From positions 1 through 15,944 of the forward strand of contig JAHRHW010000051.1 of NCBI GenBank assembly GCA_019100305.1: DNA of 15,944 nt, given 5' to 3'. Source of the DNA: Candidatus Thiodiazotropha taylori. GTDB lineage: Bacteria; Pseudomonadota; Gammaproteobacteria; Chromatiales; Chromatiaceae. A model generated the notes under the pieces. The model searched no databases. It saw only the letters and a program-made list of their open reading frames with translations, and had not been told where the DNA came from. Shown piece after piece: positions 7,388 to 13,759 of this stretch. Position 1 is the first letter of the stretch. Every line of letters starts with the position of its first letter. Made by a program: the position numbers and the translations under genes.

Positions 7388-7418
7388 GATTGCAGGCCCA
7401 AAGAAAGGACCTGCAATC
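7388..7418. terminator. Strong hairpin in the convergent spacer (possible terminator)
   Basis: GATTGCAGG and CCTGCAATC, extended inward by CC/GG across one mismatch, form an 11-pair stem around the loop AAAGAAA. A short palindrome CCAGT-G-ACTGG (7376-7386) abuts it. Neither strand has a proper T-tract afterwards (AACCTTGACC on plus), so it may stop transcription poorly or instead protect a 3' end. It lies between the small plus-strand ORF and the end of secF. Confidence 0.4.
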
Positions 7419-7437
7419 AACCTTGACCAGCAATTAG

Positions 7438-7460
7438 AACCGATCTGATCTGCATCGGTT
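7438..7460. other. Second hairpin downstream of secF
   Basis: AACCGAT and ATCGGTT form a perfect 7-base stem with a 9-base loop, about 30 bases beyond the secF stop on the minus strand. There is no T-tract. Together with the hairpin at 7388-7418 it gives the secF 3' end two structures in tandem, a form seen for 3'-end processing or weak bidirectional termination. Confidence 0.3.
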
Positions 7461-7488
7461 TACAGGATACTCTCCCTATTACGCCCCC

Positions 7489-8424
7489 TCAGGGCGTTTC
7501 ATCCACCACCTCATCATCCTTTTTCACCGGCATCAGATCGGCTCGGCTGACACCCATGGATATCACTGAGCTACTGGCCACATAGATGGATGAGTAGGTA
7601 CCGATCACCACGCCCACGATCAAAGCCAGGGCGAAACCGTGAATGATCTCACCGCCGAACAGGAACAGAGCGATCAACACCAGCAAGGTGGTACCGGATG
7701 TGATCAATGTTCTGGAGAGGGTTTGATTGACCGAGGTATTGATGATCTCGACCGTCTCCCCTTTACGCATCTTGCGAAAATTCTCGCGGATGCGGTCAAA
7801 CACCACGATGGTGTCGTTGAGGGAGTAACCGATTACCGCCAGCACCGCAGCCAGCACCGGCAGATCGAACTCCACATGAAACAGGGCGAAGAAGCCTACC
7901 GTGATCAATACGTCATGTACCAGGGCGATCACCGAACCGACCGCAAAGCGGTACTCGAACCGCAAACCGACGTAGATCAGAATGCCGATCAGGGCATAGA
8001 GCATCGCCAGACCACCCTTCTCGGTAAGCTCTTCACCCACCTGGGGACCGACAAACTCCACTCGCCGCAGTTCAGCCTCTGAGGAAATGCCCTGCATGGC
8101 GCGGAAGGCCCGATCACTCAGCTCAGCACTCTCCATTCCTTCCTGGGGAGCCAGTCTGACCAACACCTCCTGAGGCGTACCGAAGTGCTGTACCACCGCT
8201 TCCGAGAAACCGTCCTTATCCAACGCATCGCGAACGACCGCAAGTTCAATCGCTTCGGGGTATTTCACCTCGACCAGGGTGCCGCCGGTGAAATCGATGC
8301 CCAGGTTGAGCCCGCGCACGATAATCGCCCCAATGGCGATCAGCAGCAGTGCCGAGGAGAAGTAGATCGCCAGCTGGCGTTTCCCCATCAAATCGAGATA
8401 AGTGCCTTTATTCAATATCTGCAT
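7489..8424 (-). CDS. secF: Protein translocase subunit SecF
   Basis: Inner-membrane RND-type subunit that with SecD uses the proton gradient to help complete Sec-dependent export. The 311 residues show a first membrane segment at about 18-38, then the periplasmic entry motif LGIDFTGGTLVEV at 41-53 and a periplasmic domain to about residue 135. Five further membrane segments follow. GYSLNDTIVVFDRIRENFRK (199-218) is the SecF signature in the fourth transmembrane region. The C-terminus is a short acidic tail. The ATG at 8424 has AGAGG 8 bases upstream and lies 13 bases after secD. Confidence 0.96.
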   Translation of the reverse strand: MQILNKGTYLDLMGKRQLAIYFSSALLLIAIGAIIVRGLNLGIDFTGGTLVEVKYPEAIELAVVRDALDKDGFSEAVVQHFGTPQEVLVRLAPQEGMESAELSDRAFRAMQGISSEAELRRVEFVGPQVGEELTEKGGLAMLYALIGILIYVGLRFEYRFAVGSVIALVHDVLITVGFFALFHVEFDLPVLAAVLAVIGYSLNDTIVVFDRIRENFRKMRKGETVEIINTSVNQTLSRTLITSGTTLLVLIALFLFGGEIIHGFALALIVGVVIGTYSSIYVASSSVISMGVSRADLMPVKKDDEVVDETP

Positions 8425-8437
8425 CTGCTTAGCCTCT

Positions 8438-10291
8438 TCAGATCGCCAGGGATTGCACGCGCTTACGACCGTAGATCCAGTTGATCACGGCACGGGTGCC
8501 GATAATGGCGGTAAACATGGAGGTTAAAATACCGATCGCCAGGGTTACGGCGAAACCTTTGATCGGACCGGTACCGAAACTGAACAGTACCACCGCTGCA
8601 ATGAGGGTGGTGATGTTGGCATCGATGATGGTTGAAAAAGCCTTCTCGTAACCGGCCTGAATACTCGCCTGGGGTGAATTGCCGTTGGCGATCTCCTCAC
8701 GAATACGCTGGAAGATCAGTACGTTGGCATCCACCGCCATACCGACGGTAAGCACGATACCGGCAATACCCGGCAGTGTCAGAGTGGCCTGCAGCATCGA
8801 CAGAACCGCAACGATCAGCACCAGGTTCATCACCAGGGCCATATCCGCCACCAGCCCGAAGACCCGGTAGTAGATCGCCATGAAGACCATCACCATCGCC
8901 AGACCGATCATCACAGAGGCGAAGCCCTGGTCGATACTGTCCTGTCCCAGGCTGGGTCCGATGGTCCGCTCCTCGACGATTTCGATTGGTGCGGCCAGGG
9001 CACCGGCGCGCAGCAACAGGGCCAGATCCCGGGCCTCTTCCGTGGTATCGAGTCCGGTGGTCTGAAAGCGGCGACCAAAGGGTTCACGAATGGTGGCGAT
9101 GGAGATGACCTCCTCCACCTTGCGCTTCACCTTCACCGGCTTGCCGTCGACCATACGGGTGGTGGTGCGGTTCTCGATGAACACCACCGCCATCGGCCGG
9201 CCGACATTCTCATTGGTCATGCGCCGCATACGCTTGGCGCCCACCCCATCCAGGCTGACGAACACAGCGGGTGAGCCGGTCTGCTGATCCAGGCCTGAAG
9301 AGGCGTCAACGATCTGGTTACCGGTAACGATCACCCGTTTTTTAAGTAACACCGGTCGACCATCACGTTCGTAGTAGAGGCTGGCACCTGGCGGCACGCG
9401 CCCGTTGACCGCATCCTCGACACTGTGTTCGGTATCCGCCAGACGATACTCCAGGGTAGCGGTGGCACCGAGAATCTCTTTGACCTTGCCGGGATCCTGA
9501 GCACCGGGCAGCTGAACCACGATACGCCGTACCCCCTGCTGCTGGATGGAAGGCTCAGAGATACCCAGGGCATTGACACGATTACGCAGCGTGGTGATGT
9601 TCTGCTGCAGGGCAAATCGCTGAACTTCCTGCTTCTCAGCCGGTGAGAGACTGACCTCCACCAGGAACGCCTCCTCCTGGTCGATATCCTTGACATTCAG
9701 ATTGCGGAATTCATTACCGATCAGTTCGATTGCCTGATCCCGCTTTTCAGCGGTGTTGAATTTCACCACGACCCGTTCATCTTCACGGCTGATGCGGACA
9801 TAGCGCAGCTTCTCTTCCCTCAGCAGGGTCCGGATATCGCTGCTGTAACGCTCTGCCGCCTGGGTGATGGCGGACTCCATGTCCACATCGATCAGTACAT
9901 GGATACCACCTCGCAGGTCGAGGCCCAGATACATGGGTTCCGCACCCAGACCGATCAGCCAGTCGGGCAGATCAGGGGCCAGTGTCAGCGCCGGAGTATA
10001 GTCTTCACCCAGGGCTGCGGCGATCTGATCCATCGCTTTCAGCTGATCTTCCGAGGAGTTGAAACGTACCAGCAGCTTCTGCTGCTGCATCTCCATCCCT
10101 TTGGCACTGATGCCCAACTGCTGCAGCGCTTGTTCAACCCGATTCTGGGTGGTTTGGTCCACCACCGCATCACGGGTTGCCGAGATCTCCATGGAGGGAT
10201 CCTGACCGAACAGGTTGGGCAGCGCATACAGCGCACCCAGCAGGACCACCACCAGAACCATCAGATTCTTCCAAATTGGATATTGGTTCAT
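8438..10291 (-). CDS. secD: Protein translocase subunit SecD
   Basis: Inner-membrane partner of SecF in the Sec accessory complex. The 617-residue length matches the gammaproteobacterial type (about 615). A first membrane helix lies at about 9-25. The signature YLGLDLRGGIHVLIDVDM starts at residue 121. A large periplasmic domain includes the GISEPSIQQQGVRRIVVQLPG segment. The C-terminal half carries the five-helix RND bundle, with GMAVDANVLIFQRIREE as the conserved helix-4 region. The ATG at 10291 gives MNQYPIWKNLMVLVVVLLG; only a purine-rich AGAAAAAA stretch precedes it, so the ribosome site is weak. It is 76 bases downstream of yajC, with a hairpin between them. Confidence 0.97.
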   Translation of the reverse strand: MNQYPIWKNLMVLVVVLLGALYALPNLFGQDPSMEISATRDAVVDQTTQNRVEQALQQLGISAKGMEMQQQKLLVRFNSSEDQLKAMDQIAAALGEDYTPALTLAPDLPDWLIGLGAEPMYLGLDLRGGIHVLIDVDMESAITQAAERYSSDIRTLLREEKLRYVRISREDERVVVKFNTAEKRDQAIELIGNEFRNLNVKDIDQEEAFLVEVSLSPAEKQEVQRFALQQNITTLRNRVNALGISEPSIQQQGVRRIVVQLPGAQDPGKVKEILGATATLEYRLADTEHSVEDAVNGRVPPGASLYYERDGRPVLLKKRVIVTGNQIVDASSGLDQQTGSPAVFVSLDGVGAKRMRRMTNENVGRPMAVVFIENRTTTRMVDGKPVKVKRKVEEVISIATIREPFGRRFQTTGLDTTEEARDLALLLRAGALAAPIEIVEERTIGPSLGQDSIDQGFASVMIGLAMVMVFMAIYYRVFGLVADMALVMNLVLIVAVLSMLQATLTLPGIAGIVLTVGMAVDANVLIFQRIREEIANGNSPQASIQAGYEKAFSTIIDANITTLIAAVVLFSFGTGPIKGFAVTLAIGILTSMFTAIIGTRAVINWIYGRKRVQSLAI

Positions 10292-10327
10292 TGTGTTTTT
10301 TCTAATTCAGTTTTGCCATCGATAAAC

Positions 10328-10349
10328 GGGCAGCCCACACAGGCCGCCC
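10328..10349 (-). other. Hairpin in the yajC-secD spacer (attenuator-like)
   Basis: On the minus strand GGGCGGCC and GGCTGCCC form an 8-pair stem (one G-U) with loop TGTGTG. It is followed by GTTTATC, a poor T-tract. It begins 18 bases after the yajC stop and ends 36 bases before the secD start. It may partly terminate transcription or stabilise the yajC 3' end, setting YajC against SecDF levels. Confidence 0.4.
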
Positions 10350-10367
10350 CTGCTTGTCTGAGGAGGA

Positions 10368-10700
10368 CTAGAGCTCTTTCAGTGACCCTTTGGGCATCAC
10401 GGTCTCCACAGCCGAGCGGCGGACCTTGACCTCAGTGCCTTCAGAGATCTCGACCAGGATAAAGTTCTCACCCAGATCGGAAATCTTTCCGGCTACGCCG
10501 CCAGCGGTTACCACTTCATCCCCTTTCGACAGACTGTCAACCAGCTTTTTATGCTCTTTCTGACGTTTGATCTGGGGACGGATCATCAGGAAATAGAGCA
10601 CCGCGCCAAAGATCACCAAAGGCAGTAAACCGGTAATCGCATCAGTCTGACCGGCGGCGGGTGCCGCTTCCGCCATGGCATCGGAAATAAAGAAACTCAT
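10368..10700 (-). CDS. yajC: Sec translocase accessory protein YajC
   Basis: Small single-span inner-membrane protein that forms a complex with SecD and SecF. From the ATG at 10700 it has 110 residues, the same length as E. coli YajC, and begins with the family-typical MSFFISDAMAEAAP. A membrane helix covers about residues 22-40 (TGLLPLVIFGAVLYFLMIRP), followed by the conserved RPQIKRQKEHKKL and the cytoplasmic KGDEVVTAGGVAGKI domain. A TTG three codons upstream is possible, but the ATG fits the family better. AGAGG lies about 10 bases upstream. Usually tgt precedes yajC; here a non-coding junction does. Confidence 0.96.
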   Translation of the reverse strand: MSFFISDAMAEAAPAAGQTDAITGLLPLVIFGAVLYFLMIRPQIKRQKEHKKLVDSLSKGDEVVTAGGVAGKISDLGENFILVEISEGTEVKVRRSAVETVMPKGSLKEL

Positions 10701-10779
10701 CGCTATCAACCTCTCAATGGGGGTATAAAAAGTCAGCCCGGCTCAGTTGTGGCCGCACCAGGCAAAAATTCAGCCGCCG

Positions 10780-10788
10780 ATTATGACA
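10780..10788 (-). promoter_or_regulatory. Likely extended -10 promoter for yajC-secD-secF
   Basis: On the minus strand TGTCATAAT forms an extended -10 (TG-n-CATAAT, 5/6 match). A poor -35 candidate, CTGATT, lies 17 bases upstream. Transcription would start about 73 bases before the yajC ATG. Because no gene lies upstream in the same direction for more than 380 bases, yajC needs a promoter in this spacer, and this is the best candidate seen. Confidence 0.45.
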
Positions 10789-11006
10789 CAGAAGCGTGCA
10801 AGAATCAGGACTTGCGGGGTTTTGATTGCAGATTTCAGACCCCACTCTCATCTGCCGGGAATAGTTAATCCACCAGATGAGGTGTTTACATGGATCCATA
10901 ACGAGCCGGTAATCGGAATGTAACAGCGCCAGGCCTGGATGAAATGATTGCTGTCCGATCACTCACAATCATCCTTGATGTCAGTATCAAAGCCCCTCTC
11001 CACCAA
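10789..11006. other. Non-coding spacer upstream of yajC
   Basis: No convincing gene is seen. A minus-strand open frame across this part and the yajC promoter (10714-10962) lacks a ribosome site and any recognisable motif. The stretch separates the yajC promoter from the REPIN-like repeat and may hold further control sites, but none could be named. Confidence 0.4.
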
Positions 11007-11102
11007 TCGTAGGGTGGGGCCCAGCCCCACCTTGCAGGGCACGTGGACGCAAGTTTATTCTGGTTTCAGCCATTATCGGTGGGGCTAGGCTCCACCCAAC
11101 GA
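11007..11102. repeat. REPIN-like element: two inverted REP units
   Basis: The 25-base ends (11007-11031 and the complement of 11078-11102) differ at only 3 positions, making a 96-base element with near-identical inverted ends. Each end is itself a hairpin. The left is GGTGGGGC-CCA-GCCCCACC, preceded directly by the tetranucleotide GTAG; the right, read inward, has GTTG before an imperfect copy. A GTAG-type head plus a short hairpin is the form of REP sequences mobilised by RAYT (TnpA-REP) enzymes, and an inverted pair is a REPIN. The middle 46 bases show no coding content. No RAYT gene is in the window. Confidence 0.7.
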
Positions 11103-11109
11103 CTTAGCG

Positions 11110-11151
11110 GGCCCGAGTGAAAGCGGGCCGAAGGTGAGGCTGAGCCGCACC
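11110..11151. repeat. Additional hairpins, one REP-like, after the DUF3570 gene
   Basis: GGCCCG/CGGGCC (11110-11129) forms a 6-pair stem with an 8-base loop. GGTGAGGC-TGA-GCCGCACC (11133-11151) is a 7-pair hairpin with one mismatch whose plan copies the REP units nearby. The second lacks a GTAG head. They lie 16-58 bases beyond the DUF3570 stop and may end or protect the 3' end of that operon; no T-tract follows. Confidence 0.45.
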
Positions 11152-11167
11152 CGATGGAAGCAGGTCA

Positions 11168-12352
11168 TCAGTACCAGATCGAGACGTAGGCCTTGATCAC
11201 ATTGGCGGAGAATGAGTAGAAGGGCTCTTCGCCGACCACCCCACCCCGGGTCAGGTCGCGGAAATCGTCGTAGTCGAAGTGTATGTAGTCATAGGCCAGG
11301 TTGAGCGTGCCGCGATCAACGAACTGCAGAAAACCCGGCTTGATCTCATAACTCATCGCCAATCCCAGGGTATGGCTCTGAAAGCTGCTCAACTCCTTAT
11401 CCCGCGCCAGATAGGTCTGTGGCGCGCGCCGGGTGAACAGGTCGCTGTAGAAATCGGCCCCCTCCTGAGTGTAGTAACGGTAACGAATATCGAAGATCCA
11501 CTTCTCTTTGAAAGGGTGGGTGTAGGCCAGTTCGAAATTGTTGGCATCAATACCCCAGGTATCGTTGAAGTAGCGATACTCACTGCTCAGAGCGGCCCGG
11601 TATGGCAGGTAGTATTTCAACCTGAGCGCCAGTGCGTTGCTGGTCCTGGTACGTGGATAGACCTCCGGCAGATAGCTGTAACCATCGCCGGCCAGGGGGT
11701 CCAGATAGCGATAGGAGCGATACGGATTGTTGAGAAAACCCTCGTCGGTGATGGTCTCCCAGCCAACCCCCAGAATGGTGTTCTTGGTCAGAATCTGACT
11801 CAGGCTTACCCGGTAGTTCTGGCGTTTCACCTGATCAGCGAAATCCGCATCCCCATTACGACTGATATCGTCGTTGCCAACCGAGTAGCCCAAGGAGATG
11901 GTGGTCAGATCGCCGAACATGTCATGACTGATGTTGAAACTGCCGGTCTCGGAGAGATAGTCACTCTCGTCACTCTTGGTCAGCGCCAGACTCATCAGGG
12001 TTTTGTTGTGCAGATAGTCCAGCGAGAGGCTGCTCTCGGTACGCTCTTCGGTGTACGGCGATGCGGTTGAAACCACATCCACAGAGGCGCTGGAGATCGA
12101 GTCCACATAGTAGTTGGCGCTCAAGGAGACCGTATCCATTACCGATTTACGCACCAGGATCGAGGGACCGTCCACCTCGACACCACCACCATCGTAACGG
12201 TGATACATGACGTCCGCCCGATCCTCCGGCAGGACCGTGGCAAACAGACTGAATCCGGGCAGCGACGCCAGCATCAGCAGCAGCCAGTGACGACCGGGAG
12301 AGATCAGCAAAGCGATCCTATGAATCAGCACACGAGGCTCAGTTACAGCCAC
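11168..12352 (-). CDS. DUF3570 outer-membrane beta-barrel protein
   Basis: Function unknown; by composition a large outer-membrane barrel. The chosen start gives 394 residues. A signal-like hydrophobic segment (HWLLLMLASLPGFSLFA) is followed by the DUF3570 hallmark LPEDRADVMYHRYDGGGVEV from about residue 41, then SILVRKSVMDTVSLSANYYVD and ASPYTEERTE. Alternating polar/aromatic strands fill the rest, and the chain ends in YVSIWY, a barrel-type aromatic C-terminus. No cysteine ligand or haem motif is seen. The start is uncertain. GTG at 12352 has GGAGGAGG 5 bases upstream and overlaps the DUF4266 gene by 14 bases; GTGs at 12370 and 12331 are alternatives. It is the last gene of the right-hand operon. 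DUF3570 genes are, to my knowledge, commonly next to DUF4266 and TlpA genes, as here. Confidence 0.85.
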   Translation of the reverse strand: MAVTEPRVLIHRIALLISPGRHWLLLMLASLPGFSLFATVLPEDRADVMYHRYDGGGVEVDGPSILVRKSVMDTVSLSANYYVDSISSASVDVVSTASPYTEERTESSLSLDYLHNKTLMSLALTKSDESDYLSETGSFNISHDMFGDLTTISLGYSVGNDDISRNGDADFADQVKRQNYRVSLSQILTKNTILGVGWETITDEGFLNNPYRSYRYLDPLAGDGYSYLPEVYPRTRTSNALALRLKYYLPYRAALSSEYRYFNDTWGIDANNFELAYTHPFKEKWIFDIRYRYYTQEGADFYSDLFTRRAPQTYLARDKELSSFQSHTLGLAMSYEIKPGFLQFVDRGTLNLAYDYIHFDYDDFRDLTRGGVVGEEPFYSFSANVIKAYVSIWY

Positions 12353-12563
12353 AACCGCCTCCTCCGCCACCTTCTGCGCCTCGCGCCGCCTCTCTGGTCT
12401 GATAGACGTGGTGACGGAACCCGTTGGCTACCGGATCCCGCTCGAAGCTCATGATCGGATCAGCCAGGCGCGCCCGTTCGTAGGGTTGTACCCAGGGCTC
12501 GATAGCGCATCCAGTGAGCGCCAGCAGGAGCACAAGCGGCAGCAGACGATGATTGGTTAACAT
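12339..12563 (-). CDS. DUF4266 small lipoprotein with C-terminal Gly6-Cys-Gly-Cys-Asn
   Basis: Function unknown. The 74 residues have a lipoprotein signal with lipobox LTGC (Cys19). No Asp follows the Cys, so outer-membrane sorting is expected. A mature part of 56 residues has EPWVQPYERARLADP and HHVYQTREAARG segments, and the tail GGGGGGCGCN puts Cys71 and Cys73 at the very end. This fits DUF4266. The two terminal cysteines could bind metal, form a disulfide, or be a substrate of the adjacent TlpA protein; this is inference. The ATG at 12563 is chosen for its GAGG site 9 bases upstream; a GTG at 12578 overlapping the tlpA-like stop would give 79 residues. Its tail codons also supply the ribosome site of the next gene. 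Confidence 0.85.
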   Translation of the reverse strand: MLTNHRLLPLVLLLALTGCAIEPWVQPYERARLADPIMSFERDPVANGFRHHVYQTREAARGAEGGGGGGCGCN

Positions 12564-12574
12564 GACAACTGGCC

Positions 12575-13081
12575 TCACTCTTTCAGCAATGCCCGGATCT
12601 GCTGCTGATAGTCATCTTCATATCCAGGTTTGTAACCTTGATGCAGATGCCGGATGTTGCCATCCCGGTCCACCATGAAGGTGCTGGGCATCGCTTTCAC
12701 CTGATACTGTTTACTTACTTTGTTGCTGCTGTCATAGAGAATCGGGAAATCGACCGGAATCTCTTTCAGCATCTTCTGTGCAGCGGCAGGCTGCTCATCC
12801 ACATTGACCCCGAGCAGGGTGAATCCCATCCCCTGATAGCGATCGTAGAGCTGCTGCAGCAGAGGCATCTCCTGACGGCATGGACCACACCAGGAGGCCC
12901 AGAAATTGACCATAACAACATTGCCCCGCAGTTCACTCAGTTTAATGTTCTCCCCACTGCGGCTCTTCAGGGTGAAGTCCGGCGCCGGAGAGGCGGCGAA
13001 CGAAACGGTGAAGCTGGTCAGCAGACCAAGCAGCAGGGTGGATTTCAAGATCCGCTTCAACAACAAGGAGTTCATCTTCAC
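12575..13081 (-). CDS. TlpA/ResA-type periplasmic thioredoxin-like protein
   Basis: Thiol-disulfide oxidoreductase acting outside the cytoplasm. It has 168 residues. A signal segment (KRILKSTLLLGLLTSFTVSFA) is followed by the AlkC/TlpA-like start SPAPDFTLKSRSG and the active site WASWCGPC with Cys65 and Cys68. MVNFWASWCGPCRQEMP is characteristic of the TlpA/ResA group, and the cis-Pro is Pro132 in KAMPSTFMVDRDG. No lipobox is seen, so the mature protein is soluble or anchored by an uncleaved signal. Such proteins keep CxxCH cysteines reduced for haem attachment or reduce specific partners. The operon offers both a CxxCH protein and a Cys-Gly-Cys lipoprotein. The GTG start has GAGGG 9 bases upstream, overlapping the stop of the preceding gene (TGAGGG); an ATG two codons in is possible. 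Confidence 0.92.
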   Translation of the reverse strand: MKMNSLLLKRILKSTLLLGLLTSFTVSFAASPAPDFTLKSRSGENIKLSELRGNVVMVNFWASWCGPCRQEMPLLQQLYDRYQGMGFTLLGVNVDEQPAAAQKMLKEIPVDFPILYDSSNKVSKQYQVKAMPSTFMVDRDGNIRHLHQGYKPGYEDDYQQQIRALLKE

Positions 13082-13093
13082 GTTATCTATCCC

Positions 13094-13759
13094 TCAAAAG
13101 AAAAAGCTCAGGCTACCAGTGAGTTCAAAGTTATGGGTGGTTTTGCTCTCGCCGAGCAGGTCCGATTCGAACATATGATCCCTGGCATCGAGATGGATGG
13201 TCAGCCAATCATTGATCAGCAGGCGATAGCCTGCACCCACATTCACAGTAAATTCATCATCGCCGGCAAAACGGGTCGTGCCAATGCCGCCAATCAGATA
13301 GAACTGACTGTTATAGGCATATTTGCCACCGAGAAAAACCTCGCCGGGTAGAATATTGTAACCGGCGGAGAGATTGTAATAGGTAAAGCGACGCTCACTG
13401 TCGGTGAGCAGTTGCACATCACCACTCAATTGCTCATAACTGGTTTCGTTGGCTTCGGAAGTGCCAATCGCCGCCTCGAGAAAGATCGACTCGGTACCAT
13501 GATAGGCGAGCCGCAAACCGTAGGCGGCACTGGTGCCGAAATCCTCGATGTTCATCAGCCCGGCATAGAGACCGATCTCAAAATCCTCCTCATCGAAATC
13601 GGGCTCGATGATCTCCCGACGGGCGATCTCGGGCTCCACCAGCAACTCTTCACGCAGATTCTCGCCAAGCAGCTGCTCCTCCGCCTGGCCGGTAGAGAAG
13701 CTAAACAGACCCAGCAGGGCTGCTGTACTCAGAAAAAGAAACCGAGTCCGATTTTCCAC
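13094..13759 (-). CDS. Predicted outer-membrane beta-barrel protein
   Basis: Function unknown. The 221 residues start with a signal peptide (RFLFLSTAALLGLFSFSTGQA, cleavage likely after residue 26) and a very acidic linker (about 27-60, rich in Glu and Asp). A barrel follows from FEIGLYAGLMNIEDFG, with repeated amphipathic strands (YYNLSAGYNILPGEVFLGGKY, FYLIGGIGTTRF, VNVGAGYRLLINDWLTIHLDARDHMF). It ends in SLSFFF with a terminal Phe. The pattern resembles the OmpA-like/'outer membrane beta-barrel domain' families, perhaps the one described first from myxobacteria; that assignment is not certain. The GTG at 13759 has GAGGA 9 bases upstream and overlaps the end of the SH3-barrel gene by 31 bases, a sign of tight coupling. 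It has no haem motif. Confidence 0.8.
   Translation of the reverse strand: MENRTRFLFLSTAALLGLFSFSTGQAEEQLLGENLREELLVEPEIARREIIEPDFDEEDFEIGLYAGLMNIEDFGTSAAYGLRLAYHGTESIFLEAAIGTSEANETSYEQLSGDVQLLTDSERRFTYYNLSAGYNILPGEVFLGGKYAYNSQFYLIGGIGTTRFAGDDEFTVNVGAGYRLLINDWLTIHLDARDHMFESDLLGESKTTHNFELTGSLSFFF

Noticed and set aside
7481..7497. ACGCCC/GGGCGT hairpin over the secF stop as a terminator
   Set aside because: Only 6 pairs, overlaps the coding end, and has no T-tract on the minus strand; the plus strand has only TTTC.
10714..10962. Minus-strand open frame of 82 codons upstream of yajC
   Set aside because: Covers the likely yajC promoter, has no ribosome site, and its translation is unlike any family I know.
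11007..11102. A small insertion sequence or MITE with target duplications
   Set aside because: No flanking direct duplication was seen, and the hairpin ends with a GTAG head fit a REP pair better than MITE termini.
11279..12070. Long plus-strand open frame opposite the DUF3570 gene
   Set aside because: No ribosome site or recognisable domain; the minus strand has a signal peptide, DUF3570 hallmark and barrel pattern, so this is a shadow frame.
12638..13351. Plus-strand open frame of 237 codons opposite the TlpA and barrel genes
   Set aside because: It runs across the boundary of two well-supported minus-strand genes and has no motif; shadow of biased codon use.
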